Shown: positions 1 through 5,850, counted from the stretch's first letter. The stretch is DNA of 7,618 bases from a bacterium (GCA_030635025.1 DAOVZQ010000110.1:1-7618), one strand, 5' to 3'. Notes: generated from the letters alone by a model not told the origin. Numbers and translations are program-made.

Positions 1-219
1 AAGGGCGGAGAGCAAGGCCTCGTAGCCTTTGAGCCTGAAGTGGGGGTAGTCGAACCAGAAGTCGAATATGTCTCCGAGCAGGACCAGTTCGTCCGCTTTG
101 TGCGCCATTTTGAGGAAATCCAGGAACAGCGCAACGCGTTCCATCTCGTCCGGTTCCGGTTCGAGATGGAAATGCGTGTCGGATACGAAGAGGACTGTAT
201 GCTGGTCGGTCTTGCTCAT
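1..219 (-). CDS. lpxH: UDP-2,3-diacylglucosamine diphosphatase-like metallophosphoesterase (LpxH family), N-terminal part
   Basis: This minus-strand frame is open from an ATG at 217-219 to the window edge, giving 73 N-terminal residues; the rest lies outside. Two metallophosphoesterase metal-binding motifs are visible: SDTH near residues 13-16 (D14, H16) and LGDIFDFWFDY at 48-58 (D50, D53). The combination GD-[IL]-FDFWF-[DE]-Y is typical of LpxH, which removes UMP from UDP-2,3-diacylglucosamine to give lipid X at the inner membrane in lipid A synthesis. An in-frame TAA lies five codons upstream, so this ATG is the first possible start. There is no Shine-Dalgarno sequence ahead of it, only CACTCCCC. 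The gene is transcribed divergently from its neighbour. A general calcineurin-like phosphoesterase of another specificity cannot be excluded because the C-terminal histidine ligands are not in view. Confidence 0.8.
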   Translation of the reverse strand, partial: MSKTDQHTVLFVSDTHFHLEPEPDEMERVALFLDFLKMAHKADELVLLGDIFDFWFDYPHFRLKGYEALLSAL

Positions 220-240
220 GGGGAGTGATTAGTATATGAA
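212..240 (+). promoter_or_regulatory. Candidate plus-strand promoter for the coiled-coil gene
   Basis: TTGCTC (212-217) and TATGAA (235-240) are separated by 17 bases on the plus strand. Each matches the sigma-70 consensus at four of six positions. The -10 overlaps the minus-strand TATACT box, so the two divergent promoters would compete for the same DNA. The -35 lies inside the first codons of the lpxH-like gene. The support is only modest sequence resemblance. Confidence 0.3.
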
Positions 241-257
241 TATGCCACTGACAGCAA
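231..257 (-). promoter_or_regulatory. Candidate promoter for the lpxH-like gene, possibly giving a leaderless mRNA
   Basis: On the minus strand a TATACT -10-like hexamer (231-236, five of six matches to TATAAT) lies only 11 bases ahead of the ATG. A weak TTGCTG (252-257) sits 15 bases upstream as a possible -35. Transcription from this box would begin about five bases before the start codon, which would fit the missing Shine-Dalgarno sequence. The short spacer makes the -35 call weak, and consensus rules from E. coli may not apply to this lineage. Confidence 0.35.
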
Positions 258-294
258 GATTTTTCGCGCACGACTCGATCGGAGGGCACACGAA

Positions 295-750
295 ATGGCT
301 TTATGGGACGATGTTAAGACGAACCTGACCGAATGGTACGGCGTGGCGGCCGACAAGACTGGAGAGTTGGCTCGAGTCGGCGTCAGGCGCTATGACATCT
401 TCGGCTTGAGCCGAGATATTGAGCGCCAGTTCAGTGAGATCGGCAGCCTGATCTACGGCGCGGTCAATGAAGGACGTTCTGATGTCCTGGAGGATCCGCT
501 TCTGCTGGCACTTGTGGACAAGGTTCGTGACTTGGAAGGTGAATTGCAGGCCAAGGAAAAAGAAATTTCCTCAATCCGGACCGAGACCGAAGCGCGCCAA
601 GCTGCAAAAGCCGCTTCGGCAGCTCAAGCGTCTGGAGCCGATCATGAGGGCGCTGAGGAAGTGGTCATGGATGATGTGGAAGTGGTCGAGGCGGAGGTTT
701 CCGAGACAAGGCCTCTCGATGATCAGGACGAGATCCGGAATGGTGAATAG
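295..750 (+). CDS. Hypothetical coiled-coil protein with acidic tail
   Basis: I do not recognise a named family. The 151-residue protein has no signal peptide or membrane segment and is probably cytoplasmic. Residues 1-32 look like an amphipathic helix opening MALWDDVKTN. Residues 34-58 (YDIFGLSRDIERQFSEIGSL and following) resemble the ordered core of small helical proteins in which a GL-x-R-x-IE motif precedes a coiled coil. Residues 70-105 form a probable coiled coil rich in Glu, Lys and Leu. Residues 106-118 are an Ala-rich linker, and 119-151 form a strongly acidic, probably disordered tail. The ATG has a good ribosome site, GGAGGG at 281-286, eight bases upstream. Codon use matches its neighbours. 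It is transcribed divergently from the lpxH-like gene and is followed by a promoter-like region, so it may be a single-gene unit. The reading frame is well supported; the role is unknown. Confidence 0.8.
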   Translation: MALWDDVKTNLTEWYGVAADKTGELARVGVRRYDIFGLSRDIERQFSEIGSLIYGAVNEGRSDVLEDPLLLALVDKVRDLEGELQAKEKEISSIRTETEARQAAKAASAAQASGADHEGAEEVVMDDVEVVEAEVSETRPLDDQDEIRNGE

Positions 751-762
751 TTGCGAATCCCC

Positions 763-792
763 TTGACTGGGTGTATTCGTATCTGATAGGAT
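763..792 (+). promoter_or_regulatory. Candidate sigma-70-type promoter for the htrA-like gene
   Basis: TTGACT (763-768, five of six matches to TTGACA) is followed after 18 bases by TAGGAT (787-792, four of six). A TG at 784-785 sits one base ahead of it in the extended -10 position. It starts 12 bases after the stop of the upstream gene. Transcription from about 799 would give the protease mRNA a leader of roughly 155 bases. This is the best E. coli-style promoter in the window, though the host sigma factor may prefer other sequences. Confidence 0.5.
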
Positions 793-812
793 TCGTTTAT
801 CCCTGCAACTGG

Positions 813-830
813 CTGGTGCGTTCGCACCGG
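813..830 (+). other. Small hairpin near the 5' end of the htrA leader
   Basis: CTGGTGC (813-819) can pair with GCACCGG (824-830) around a GTTC loop, giving seven base pairs with one G-U. If transcription starts near 799, the hairpin lies close to the 5' end of the mRNA, where it could affect stability. No T-tract follows, so it is not a typical intrinsic terminator. Confidence 0.3.
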
Positions 831-875
831 CGCAGTGAGCCTCATCCCACCCTGTCGCTTTTCCCACGAAGCGTC

Positions 876-896
876 CGGAATTCTTTCCGCTTTTTA
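876..896 (+). terminator. Weak terminator-like hairpin with T-tract in the htrA leader
   Basis: CGGAA (876-880) pairs with TTCCG (885-889) around TTCT and is followed after one C by five T residues (891-895). The stem is only five base pairs, weak for an intrinsic terminator. It lies downstream of the putative protease promoter and 59 bases before the start codon. It could therefore be a leaky terminator for the upstream gene, an attenuator, or chance. Confidence 0.25.
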
Positions 897-954
897 TTGG
901 CTCCACGAGGCGTCGACGTTTTTGTCTACGCATTGGAACGAGGAGTACGTCGAG

Positions 955-2403
955 ATGAATGCCCGCTCAATACTAGTCCACATGTCCCGCGCGCTACGCC
1001 TGGCGATGCCGGCTGTCGCCCTGTGCTGTGGATTAGCCGTGGCGGAGCCCGTGGCCGTGATCGATTCCACGCCGGCGCCGACGTCGCCCTTCACAGCTGT
1101 TGTGGCTGGTGCGCGTGATCTCGTGGTCAGTATTCGCGTTGAGCGTTCGGTGACGGGTGGAGGCATGGATCTCGACCCCATGGATGAACTCTATCGGCGC
1201 TATTTCCCGGGCGAGCTCGGCGAGGGGACGCCTTTCAATCCGTCCGGCAGCGGCACGGGATTCATGGTGGGCCGCGACGGCCATGTCCTGACCAATAACC
1301 ATGTGATCGATCGTGCGGATGCCGTGAGCGTGAGGTTCCGCGGTGAGCAACGGCGTTACGATGCCGTGGTGGTGGGTCGTGATCCGAGCAGCGATCTGGC
1401 CGTCCTTAAAATCGATTTGGATGTGCCGCTCGATCCGTTGCCTTTCGGCGACTCCGACGCCATGCCGGTCGGAGATTGGGACGTTGCCGTCGGTAATCCC
1501 TTCGGTCACCTGGAGGGAAGCGTGACCGTGGGTGTCGTCAGCGCCAAGGGGCGAAGCGATCTGGCCATTCACGGAGGCGCGCCACGCTATCAGGATTTTC
1601 TACAGACCGACGCCGCCATCAACTTCGGAAACAGTGGCGGTCCCTTGTTGGATCTCGGCGGACGTGTGATCGGCGTGAATACGGCCATCAACAAATCGGG
1701 TCAGGGGATCGGCTTCGCCATTCCCAGCAATTATGCACGCCGGGTCCTGGAGCAGATCGTGGCGCATGGGCGGGTTATTCGCGGTTATCTGGGCGCGAGG
1801 ACCAGCGATCATCTGCGCAACGGCGTCCCCGTGGGCGTATTCGTCGAAGCGGTATTGCCCGACTCGCCGGCCGCAGCGGCAGGTCTTCAGGACAATGATG
1901 TGATCATCAGCTTTGCCGGAGTGGATGTGACCGACGATCACGGCCTGCAATTCCTGGTGAGCGATGCTGAGATCGGGTCGTCGCTGATCTGTGTGATTCA
2001 ACGAGACGGTCGAAGAATCGAGCTTGAGGTCATACCGGTGGAGGAACCTCAAAGCCGGAGTAGGACCCGACGAGGCGGAGACATGTGGCACGGCATGTCC
2101 CTGGCCCCCCTGGCTGGAGACGACATTCGCACCAATCGTTTGAAAGATGCCCTCGGAGTCGAGGGCGAGCAGGGGATGATGGTCATCGCCGTGTCGCCGG
2201 CTGGTCCGGCCGACTTGGCCGGTCTGCAGCCCGGAGACGTGATTCTGGAAATCGGCGGTCACCCCGTAGGGGGAGCTGAGGATTTTCAGCGTATCCGGGA
2301 GGAATTGGCCGGTGACGACGCATCCATATCCCTTTTGATCGAGTCCGGCGGCCTGGAAGGGTACCGCCTGCTTGAACCTAAACCTGGAGCGAGAGAAGGG
2401 TAG
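955..2403 (+). CDS. htrA: Periplasmic HtrA/DegP-family serine protease with two PDZ domains
   Basis: This encodes a 482-residue periplasmic protease/chaperone that degrades misfolded envelope proteins. A signal peptide covers residues 1-30, with a hydrophobic stretch ending in AVA before EP, a good signal peptidase I site. The trypsin-like domain spans about 45-270 and has the full catalytic triad: H116 in TNNHVID, D147 in SSDLAVLKID, and S227 in GNSGGPLL. A first PDZ domain covers about 275-362 and a second about 380-472. Length and architecture match DegP/DegQ/MucD proteins. I chose the ATG at 955 because AGGAG (941-945) lies nine bases ahead and the signal peptide begins there. The same frame is open back to a GTG at 835, but those 40 residues lack a ribosome site and do not look like a secretion signal. 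A likely promoter and long leader precede it, and the sigma gene follows after 67 bases with no obvious terminator between. Confidence 0.94.
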   Translation: MNARSILVHMSRALRLAMPAVALCCGLAVAEPVAVIDSTPAPTSPFTAVVAGARDLVVSIRVERSVTGGGMDLDPMDELYRRYFPGELGEGTPFNPSGSGTGFMVGRDGHVLTNNHVIDRADAVSVRFRGEQRRYDAVVVGRDPSSDLAVLKIDLDVPLDPLPFGDSDAMPVGDWDVAVGNPFGHLEGSVTVGVVSAKGRSDLAIHGGAPRYQDFLQTDAAINFGNSGGPLLDLGGRVIGVNTAINKSGQGIGFAIPSNYARRVLEQIVAHGRVIRGYLGARTSDHLRNGVPVGVFVEAVLPDSPAAAAGLQDNDVIISFAGVDVTDDHGLQFLVSDAEIGSSLICVIQRDGRRIELEVIPVEEPQSRSRTRRGGDMWHGMSLAPLAGDDIRTNRLKDALGVEGEQGMMVIAVSPAGPADLAGLQPGDVILEIGGHPVGGAEDFQRIREELAGDDASISLLIESGGLEGYRLLEPKPGAREG

Positions 2404-2455
2404 GGTTTCATCCCGACCAGACCCGAGCCGCGCTCCAGCCGGTATCGCACCCCAC

Positions 2456-2465
2456 GGGAGGAGAG
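2456..2465 (+). promoter_or_regulatory. Strong ribosome binding site that fixes the sigma factor start
   Basis: GGGAGGAGAG lies five bases before the ATG at 2471. The reading frame is open further back, overlapping the end of the protease gene. This site, together with the start of recognisable sigma sequence just after it, marks 2471 as the true start. Confidence 0.8.
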
Positions 2466-2470
2466 ACATC

Positions 2471-3319
2471 ATGGCTGTCAGAACTTCAATGTTGCCCCCG
2501 ACCCACGAGAAGAGCCTGGAGATCTACTTCAAGGAGATCAACAGGTATTCATTGCTGTCCCGCGAAGACGAAGCGGAGATGGCCCGACGCAGCCGTGAAG
2601 GGGATCCGGAAGCCCTGAAGCGGTTGGTCAATGCCAACCTACGTTTCGTGGTCACCGTGGCGAAGCGATACCTGCACCAGGGGTTGTCCCTGGCCGACCT
2701 TATCAACGAAGGGAATGTCGGTCTGCTGAAGGCAGCGGATCGGTTCGACGAGACACGCGGCTTCAAGTTCATCAGTTATGCCGTGTGGTGGATTCGCCAG
2801 TCGATCCTGCAGTCCCTGCTGGATCACTCGCGGCTAGTGCGTCTGCCTCAGAACCAGACGGCCCAGTTGCTCAAGATCAATCGGACCAAGGCCCGACTGC
2901 AGAGCGGGGGTGTCGAGAGCCCGACCACACACATGATCGCCCAGGAACTGGGTCTGACGTCGAAAGAGGTGCGGCGATCTCTCGCCCTGAACGGGGGGGA
3001 AGTGGGACTTGACGACCAGGGGAACGGTGATCGGCCCCTACTGGAAACCCTGTCCACCGATTCGCAGCCGGATTCCGACGCCAGGTTGTATCATCGTGTC
3101 ATGCGCGAGGATGTCAGGCGCAGCCTCGAATCCCTCACGGATCGCGAGGGTATGATCATCGAACTCTATTACGGACTCGGCCGCGAAGAGGCGCTCACCC
3201 TTGAGGCGATCGGGAAGCGGCTTGGTCTGACGCGTGAACGTATCCGGCAGATCAAGGAGAAGGCGCTTTGCAAGATGCGCCAGAGCGCCGGTCGATCGTT
3301 GTTGCGCGATTATGTCTGA
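2471..3319 (+). CDS. RNA polymerase sigma factor, RpoD/SigA family, short form lacking region 1.1
   Basis: This 282-residue sigma-70 protein directs RNA polymerase to promoters. Region 1.2 covers about 13-45 (SLEIYFKEINRYSLLSREDE). Region 2 covers 48-118, with the core-binding stretch NLRFVVTVAKRY and the DNA-melting stretch FKFISYAVWWIRQ (F98, F100, Y103, W106, W107). Region 3 runs about 125-200, and region 4 about 210-282, with the helix-turn-helix at 243-270 (TLEAIGKRLGLTRERIRQIK). Region 1.1 is absent. Length and wording match Bacteroidota-type primary sigma factors of about 287 residues. In region 2.4 the E. coli T440 position is Leu (L113), as in those proteins, so promoter preference may differ from TATAAT. 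It could be the housekeeping sigma or a group 2 paralogue; one gene cannot settle that. It sits 67 bases after the protease gene, probably co-transcribed, and is followed by a hairpin. Confidence 0.95.
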   Translation: MAVRTSMLPPTHEKSLEIYFKEINRYSLLSREDEAEMARRSREGDPEALKRLVNANLRFVVTVAKRYLHQGLSLADLINEGNVGLLKAADRFDETRGFKFISYAVWWIRQSILQSLLDHSRLVRLPQNQTAQLLKINRTKARLQSGGVESPTTHMIAQELGLTSKEVRRSLALNGGEVGLDDQGNGDRPLLETLSTDSQPDSDARLYHRVMREDVRRSLESLTDREGMIIELYYGLGREEALTLEAIGKRLGLTRERIRQIKEKALCKMRQSAGRSLLRDYV

Positions 3320-3332
3320 TCCCGGGATGCAC

Positions 3333-3362
3333 ACGGACGGGGACTAGGACGTCCCTGCCCGT
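3333..3362 (+). terminator. Possible terminator hairpin after the sigma gene
   Basis: ACGGACGGGGAC (3333-3344) pairs with GTCCCTGCCCGT (3351-3362) around a six-base loop, forming 12 positions with one mismatch and one G-U. It begins 13 bases after the sigma stop codon, a typical terminator position, but no T-tract follows. It may act in a T-tract-independent way or protect the mRNA 3' end. Confidence 0.4.
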
Positions 3363-3371
3363 CGTGCGGTC

Positions 3372-3413
3372 CGGGTTGACAACCCGCCGCGGACCAGTAT
3401 GTTGGGCGGGTTG
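3372..3413 (+). repeat. Three copies of the heptamer CGGGTTG, two forming a palindrome
   Basis: The heptamer occurs at 3372-3378 (plus), 3380-3386 (minus, as CAACCCG) and 3407-3413 (plus). The first two form a perfect 15-base palindrome centred on A3379. The second and third are part of a perfect 10-base inverted repeat (ACAACCCGCC at 3379-3388, GGCGGGTTGT at 3405-3414) with a 16-base loop. The block could be an operator for a dimeric regulator or a pair of mutually exclusive RNA hairpins. No T-tract follows the larger stem, so it is a poor intrinsic terminator. Confidence 0.6.
3376..3403 (+). promoter_or_regulatory. Candidate promoter for the M23 peptidase gene, embedded in the inverted repeats
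   Basis: A perfect TTGACA (3376-3381) is followed after 16 bases by TATGTT (3398-3403, four of six). Transcription would start near 3410, giving a leader of about 50 bases. The -35 hexamer spans the centre of the CGGGTTG palindrome, so a protein bound there would block polymerase. Part of the -35 match comes from the palindrome itself, so the promoter could be coincidental. Confidence 0.4.
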
Positions 3414-3461
3414 TGTTCGGCAATATTCCCCTGAATTCATTTCGGCAGGTGCCTGTTCTCC

Positions 3462-4382
3462 GTGTTACGAAAAAAATACACTTTCCTCTATGTACCCGAG
3501 GACCATGCCGCAACGCGTGAAGTCAATGTGCCGCGGTTCGTTGCCGTGCTGGGTGGTGTGGGGACCCTCATCCTGTTGAGTTTGGCGGTTTTTTACGTTC
3601 TCGGGCTGTTCCAGGGCTCCAGTTGGTTGCCTGGTGGGTCCAAACTGCAACGTGAGAACGATCGTCTCAGCGGGGAACTGGCTCAATTGGGCGAAAAAGT
3701 TGATGTGCTGCGAGAACATCTCGGACGGTCCTACCGTTTCCAGGAAATGGTGTCCGTGGCCATTGGTTTGGACGCCATGGACCCGAACGTGAGGGAAGCC
3801 GGTGTGGGGGGGCGTTCGTCCTCCTGGTCGGCAAACGAGGAACTTCCCGGGCTACCCCGTCCAGCAGTGACCCTGGAGCACGACCTCAACAAGCTTCTAC
3901 GTCAGGCACGTATTCAGCATCAGGGATATCAGGCCCTCATCGACACCCTGTCTTCGCGGCAGACGACCATCGACCATATGCCGTCCATCAGGCCCGTGGA
4001 TATCGGTTGGCTCAGTTCGGGATATGGCTACCGGAAGGATCCCTTCACAGGTAAGTCGAAGTTCCATCGCGGCCTGGATTTCTCGGTGCCGATGGGAACC
4101 CCCATACGGGCCGTCGCCGCTGGTGTCATCCTGCAGTTGAAGCACGAGCGGGGCATGGGCCGGATGATCCGTATCGATCACGGCAGCCATCTGACGACCA
4201 CCTACGCCCACCTGTCCAGCTGGAGCGTAAAGATCGGACAGCGTGTCGCACGCGGCGAGGTCGTCGGGCACTCGGGCAGCTCGGGTCGTTCGACCGCTCC
4301 GCATCTGCACTACGAGGTCACCGTCGGCGGCCGTCATGTCAATCCCCTACCGTACATTCTCGACAACTACGCCACACGCTGA
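3462..4382 (+). CDS. Membrane-anchored M23 (LytM-type) peptidoglycan endopeptidase
   Basis: This 306-residue protein has a short cytoplasmic N-terminus (1-25, containing KKYTFLYVPEDHAATREVNV), one membrane segment at about 26-49, and a probable coiled coil at 58-90. A linker follows, then an M23 domain at about 181-300. Zinc and catalytic residues are all present: H202 and D206 in HRGLD, H250 in YAHLS, and H281 and H283 in HLH. It should therefore be an active enzyme cutting peptide cross-links in the periplasm, unlike degenerate activators such as EnvC. The start is GTG at 3462: an in-frame TGA at 3432 leaves little room upstream, and the N-terminal tail resembles that of related M23 proteins. 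The ribosome site is weak (CAGG at 3446-3449), suggesting modest translation. It stands directly before an amidase gene, 84 bases apart, fitting a shared role in cell wall remodelling or division. Confidence 0.93.
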   Translation: MLRKKYTFLYVPEDHAATREVNVPRFVAVLGGVGTLILLSLAVFYVLGLFQGSSWLPGGSKLQRENDRLSGELAQLGEKVDVLREHLGRSYRFQEMVSVAIGLDAMDPNVREAGVGGRSSSWSANEELPGLPRPAVTLEHDLNKLLRQARIQHQGYQALIDTLSSRQTTIDHMPSIRPVDIGWLSSGYGYRKDPFTGKSKFHRGLDFSVPMGTPIRAVAAGVILQLKHERGMGRMIRIDHGSHLTTTYAHLSSWSVKIGQRVARGEVVGHSGSSGRSTAPHLHYEVTVGGRHVNPLPYILDNYATR

Positions 4383-4389
4383 TCTCCTG

Positions 4390-4421
4390 TTTGCAAGCCC
4401 GTTTAGCTGTGATAGTTTTTG
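4390..4421 (+). promoter_or_regulatory. Candidate Bacteroidota-like promoter ahead of the amidase gene
   Basis: TTTG (4390-4393) is followed after 19 bases by TAGTTTTTG (4413-4421). Known Bacteroidota promoters follow TTTG, about 19-21 bases, then TAnnTTTG; the second element here has one extra base. The sigma factor in this window resembles the Bacteroidota type, which makes the match more interesting. An E. coli-style reading (TTGCAA, 16 bases, TAGTTT) overlaps it but is weaker. Confidence 0.3.
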
Positions 4422-4425
4422 ATTG

Positions 4426-4446
4426 CCTGGGCCGCGCCGGTCCGGG
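4426..4446 (+). other. Hairpin just upstream of the amidase ribosome binding site
   Basis: CCTGGGCC (4426-4433) pairs with GGTCCGGG (4439-4446) around a GCGCC loop, giving eight pairs including two G-U. It ends three bases before AGGAG at 4450-4454. It could influence access to the ribosome site. No T-tract follows, so a terminator role for the M23 gene is unlikely. Confidence 0.3.
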
Positions 4447-4466
4447 AAGAGGAGCGAAGCCAAGGC

Positions 4467-5798
4467 ATGAAGCCCCGGGAAGTCGTCTTCCGTGGCGGTA
4501 GACGCGTATCGACATGTCTACCGATCCTGTGCGTGATCGTACTCGTCCTGTGCGGTCTTGCGCCCAGTGTTCTGGCCGAGGTCGAGATTCACAAGATCCG
4601 CTTCTGGACGGCGCCTGGCAGTACGCGCATCGTTCTCGATCTGTCGGGGCCGGCGGCCTACGACCTGCGTCGCGTGAGTCATCCCGAACGCATTGCGATC
4701 AATATCGCCGGTGCCGTGTTTCGCGAGGACGGCGTGATCGTCGTGGGTGACGGTGCGGTTCTTCGCATACGACGGAATGCCCTGGAAGACAAGGCCCAGG
4801 TCGTACTCGATCTGAGCGCCGATATGGACTGTCGACATTTCATCCTCCAGGCGGCGGATGGGCGACCCGATCGCATTGTGATAGATGTCGTCATGCGGGA
4901 GGACGTTCCTCAGCCCGAGGTGGAGACCACACGGGACACGACCGGGGACGAGTCGATTTATAAAGTGATCGTCGATCCCGGTCACGGCGGTATGGACCCG
5001 GGAGCCATCCGCGGGGCCGTGCGCGAGAAGGACGTGGTTCTGAGTCTGGCGATCGAGTTGGCCCGGCTCCTCAATGCGCGCGAAGATGTAGAGGCGATTC
5101 TCACGCGCGAGGGGGACTACTTTGTCAGCCTGGCCGAGCGGGTGCAGTTCGCGGAACGGTCCGAGGGGGATTTGTTTCTGTCGATCCACGCCAACGCGTC
5201 CGATAATACAGCAGCATCGGGCATGGAAGCCTTCTTCCTGACCCTGGAACGGGCGACGGACAGCGAAGCACAGGCTTTGGCCGACAAGGAAAACGCAGCC
5301 GATCGTGTGGGCCTGGCGCCTGAGTCGCGGCAAGACGATGTTCTGTCGATCCTGATGGATCTGCGCATGAATCGGATTCTCGCCCAGTCCGGAGACCTGG
5401 CGGCGCATCTGCTCGGCGCCACTCGCAGGGACGGACCCGTGGCGGGGCGGCAGGTCAAGCAGGCCGGATTCCATGTTCTGCGGAGTTTGGCCATGCCTTC
5501 GGTCCTGGTGGAGGCGGCGTACCTGTCCAACAGTGCGGACCGGAAAGTGCTCGCCAGCCGCATCGGGCAGAAGCGGCTGGCGCAGACGATAATGCAGGGG
5601 ATCGTGAATCACCTGGACGATGTGCATCGGATATCCGAGACGGTGGCGCAGAACTGGAGCACACGATACAGGGTTCGCAACGGCGATACGCTGTGGCGGT
5701 TGGCCAGTCGGCACGACACGTCGGTACGAGAGATCCTGGAGAGAAACGGCTTGAAGTCAGACCAATTGGCGGTGGGGCAGACATTGTTGTTGCCGTGA
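4467..5798 (+). CDS. N-acetylmuramoyl-L-alanine amidase, AMIN + Amidase_3 + LysM
   Basis: This 443-residue periplasmic zinc amidase cleaves the bond between MurNAc and L-Ala, as AmiA/B/C do when daughter cells separate. A signal peptide covers 1-37, ending SVLA before EVEI. An AMIN domain (about 38-145) should target septal wall or envelope machinery. The Amidase_3 domain (about 166-385) has zinc ligands H173 (DPGHGG), E187 and H241 (SIHAN), plus catalytic E349 (LVEAAYLSN). Between H241 and E349 is the insert at about 272-316 (including SILMDLRMNR) that in AmiA/B/C forms the helix blocking the active site until a LytM activator binds. A C-terminal LysM domain (400-443) binds glycan. The ATG at 4467 fits the signal peptide and AGGAG at 4450-4454; an in-frame TTG at 4419 has no ribosome site. 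Architecture resembles AmiB forms with LysM. It lies between an M23 gene and a YbbR gene. Confidence 0.96.
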   Translation: MKPREVVFRGGRRVSTCLPILCVIVLVLCGLAPSVLAEVEIHKIRFWTAPGSTRIVLDLSGPAAYDLRRVSHPERIAINIAGAVFREDGVIVVGDGAVLRIRRNALEDKAQVVLDLSADMDCRHFILQAADGRPDRIVIDVVMREDVPQPEVETTRDTTGDESIYKVIVDPGHGGMDPGAIRGAVREKDVVLSLAIELARLLNAREDVEAILTREGDYFVSLAERVQFAERSEGDLFLSIHANASDNTAASGMEAFFLTLERATDSEAQALADKENAADRVGLAPESRQDDVLSILMDLRMNRILAQSGDLAAHLLGATRRDGPVAGRQVKQAGFHVLRSLAMPSVLVEAAYLSNSADRKVLASRIGQKRLAQTIMQGIVNHLDDVHRISETVAQNWSTRYRVRNGDTLWRLASRHDTSVREILERNGLKSDQLAVGQTLLLP

Positions 5799-5850
5799 CG
5801 GCCAATCGATACCGCGGATTCCAGCCCGATGGCGGGGGGTGAGAGGCTGA

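Noticed and set aside
755..786. Sigma-E-like (ECF) promoter ahead of htrA, from TCTGA at 782-786 and GAATCC at 755-760
   Set aside because: The spacing of 21 bases is too long for the usual 16-17, and the -35 match is partial.
835..954. In-frame 40-codon N-terminal extension of the HtrA-like protein from a GTG at 835
   Set aside because: There is no ribosome site at 835, the extra residues do not look like a signal peptide, and the ATG at 955 has AGGAG and begins a proper signal sequence.
1014..1048. Lipoprotein signal (double Cys in the HtrA signal region)
   Set aside because: VALC is not a good lipobox because the residue before Cys should be small, and the AVA site downstream fits signal peptidase I.
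2372..2470. Sigma factor starting at 2372 and overlapping the end of the protease gene
   Set aside because: The extra 33 residues show no sigma similarity, and the strong GGGAGGAGAG site at 2456-2465 points to the ATG at 2471.
1600..2472. Minus-strand open frame (290 codons) opposite the protease gene
   Set aside because: It is antisense to an intact two-PDZ protease with all catalytic residues and has no recognisable motif or ribosome site.
3268..3579. Plus-strand 103-codon open frame bridging the sigma and M23 genes
   Set aside because: It overlaps both genes in another frame and the product has no recognisable features; the region is better explained as intergenic regulatory sequence.
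4518..5714. Long minus-strand open frame (398 codons) opposite the amidase gene
   Set aside because: It is a GC-rich antisense shadow: the plus strand carries a complete, motif-intact amidase, and the minus-strand product shows no recognisable domain.
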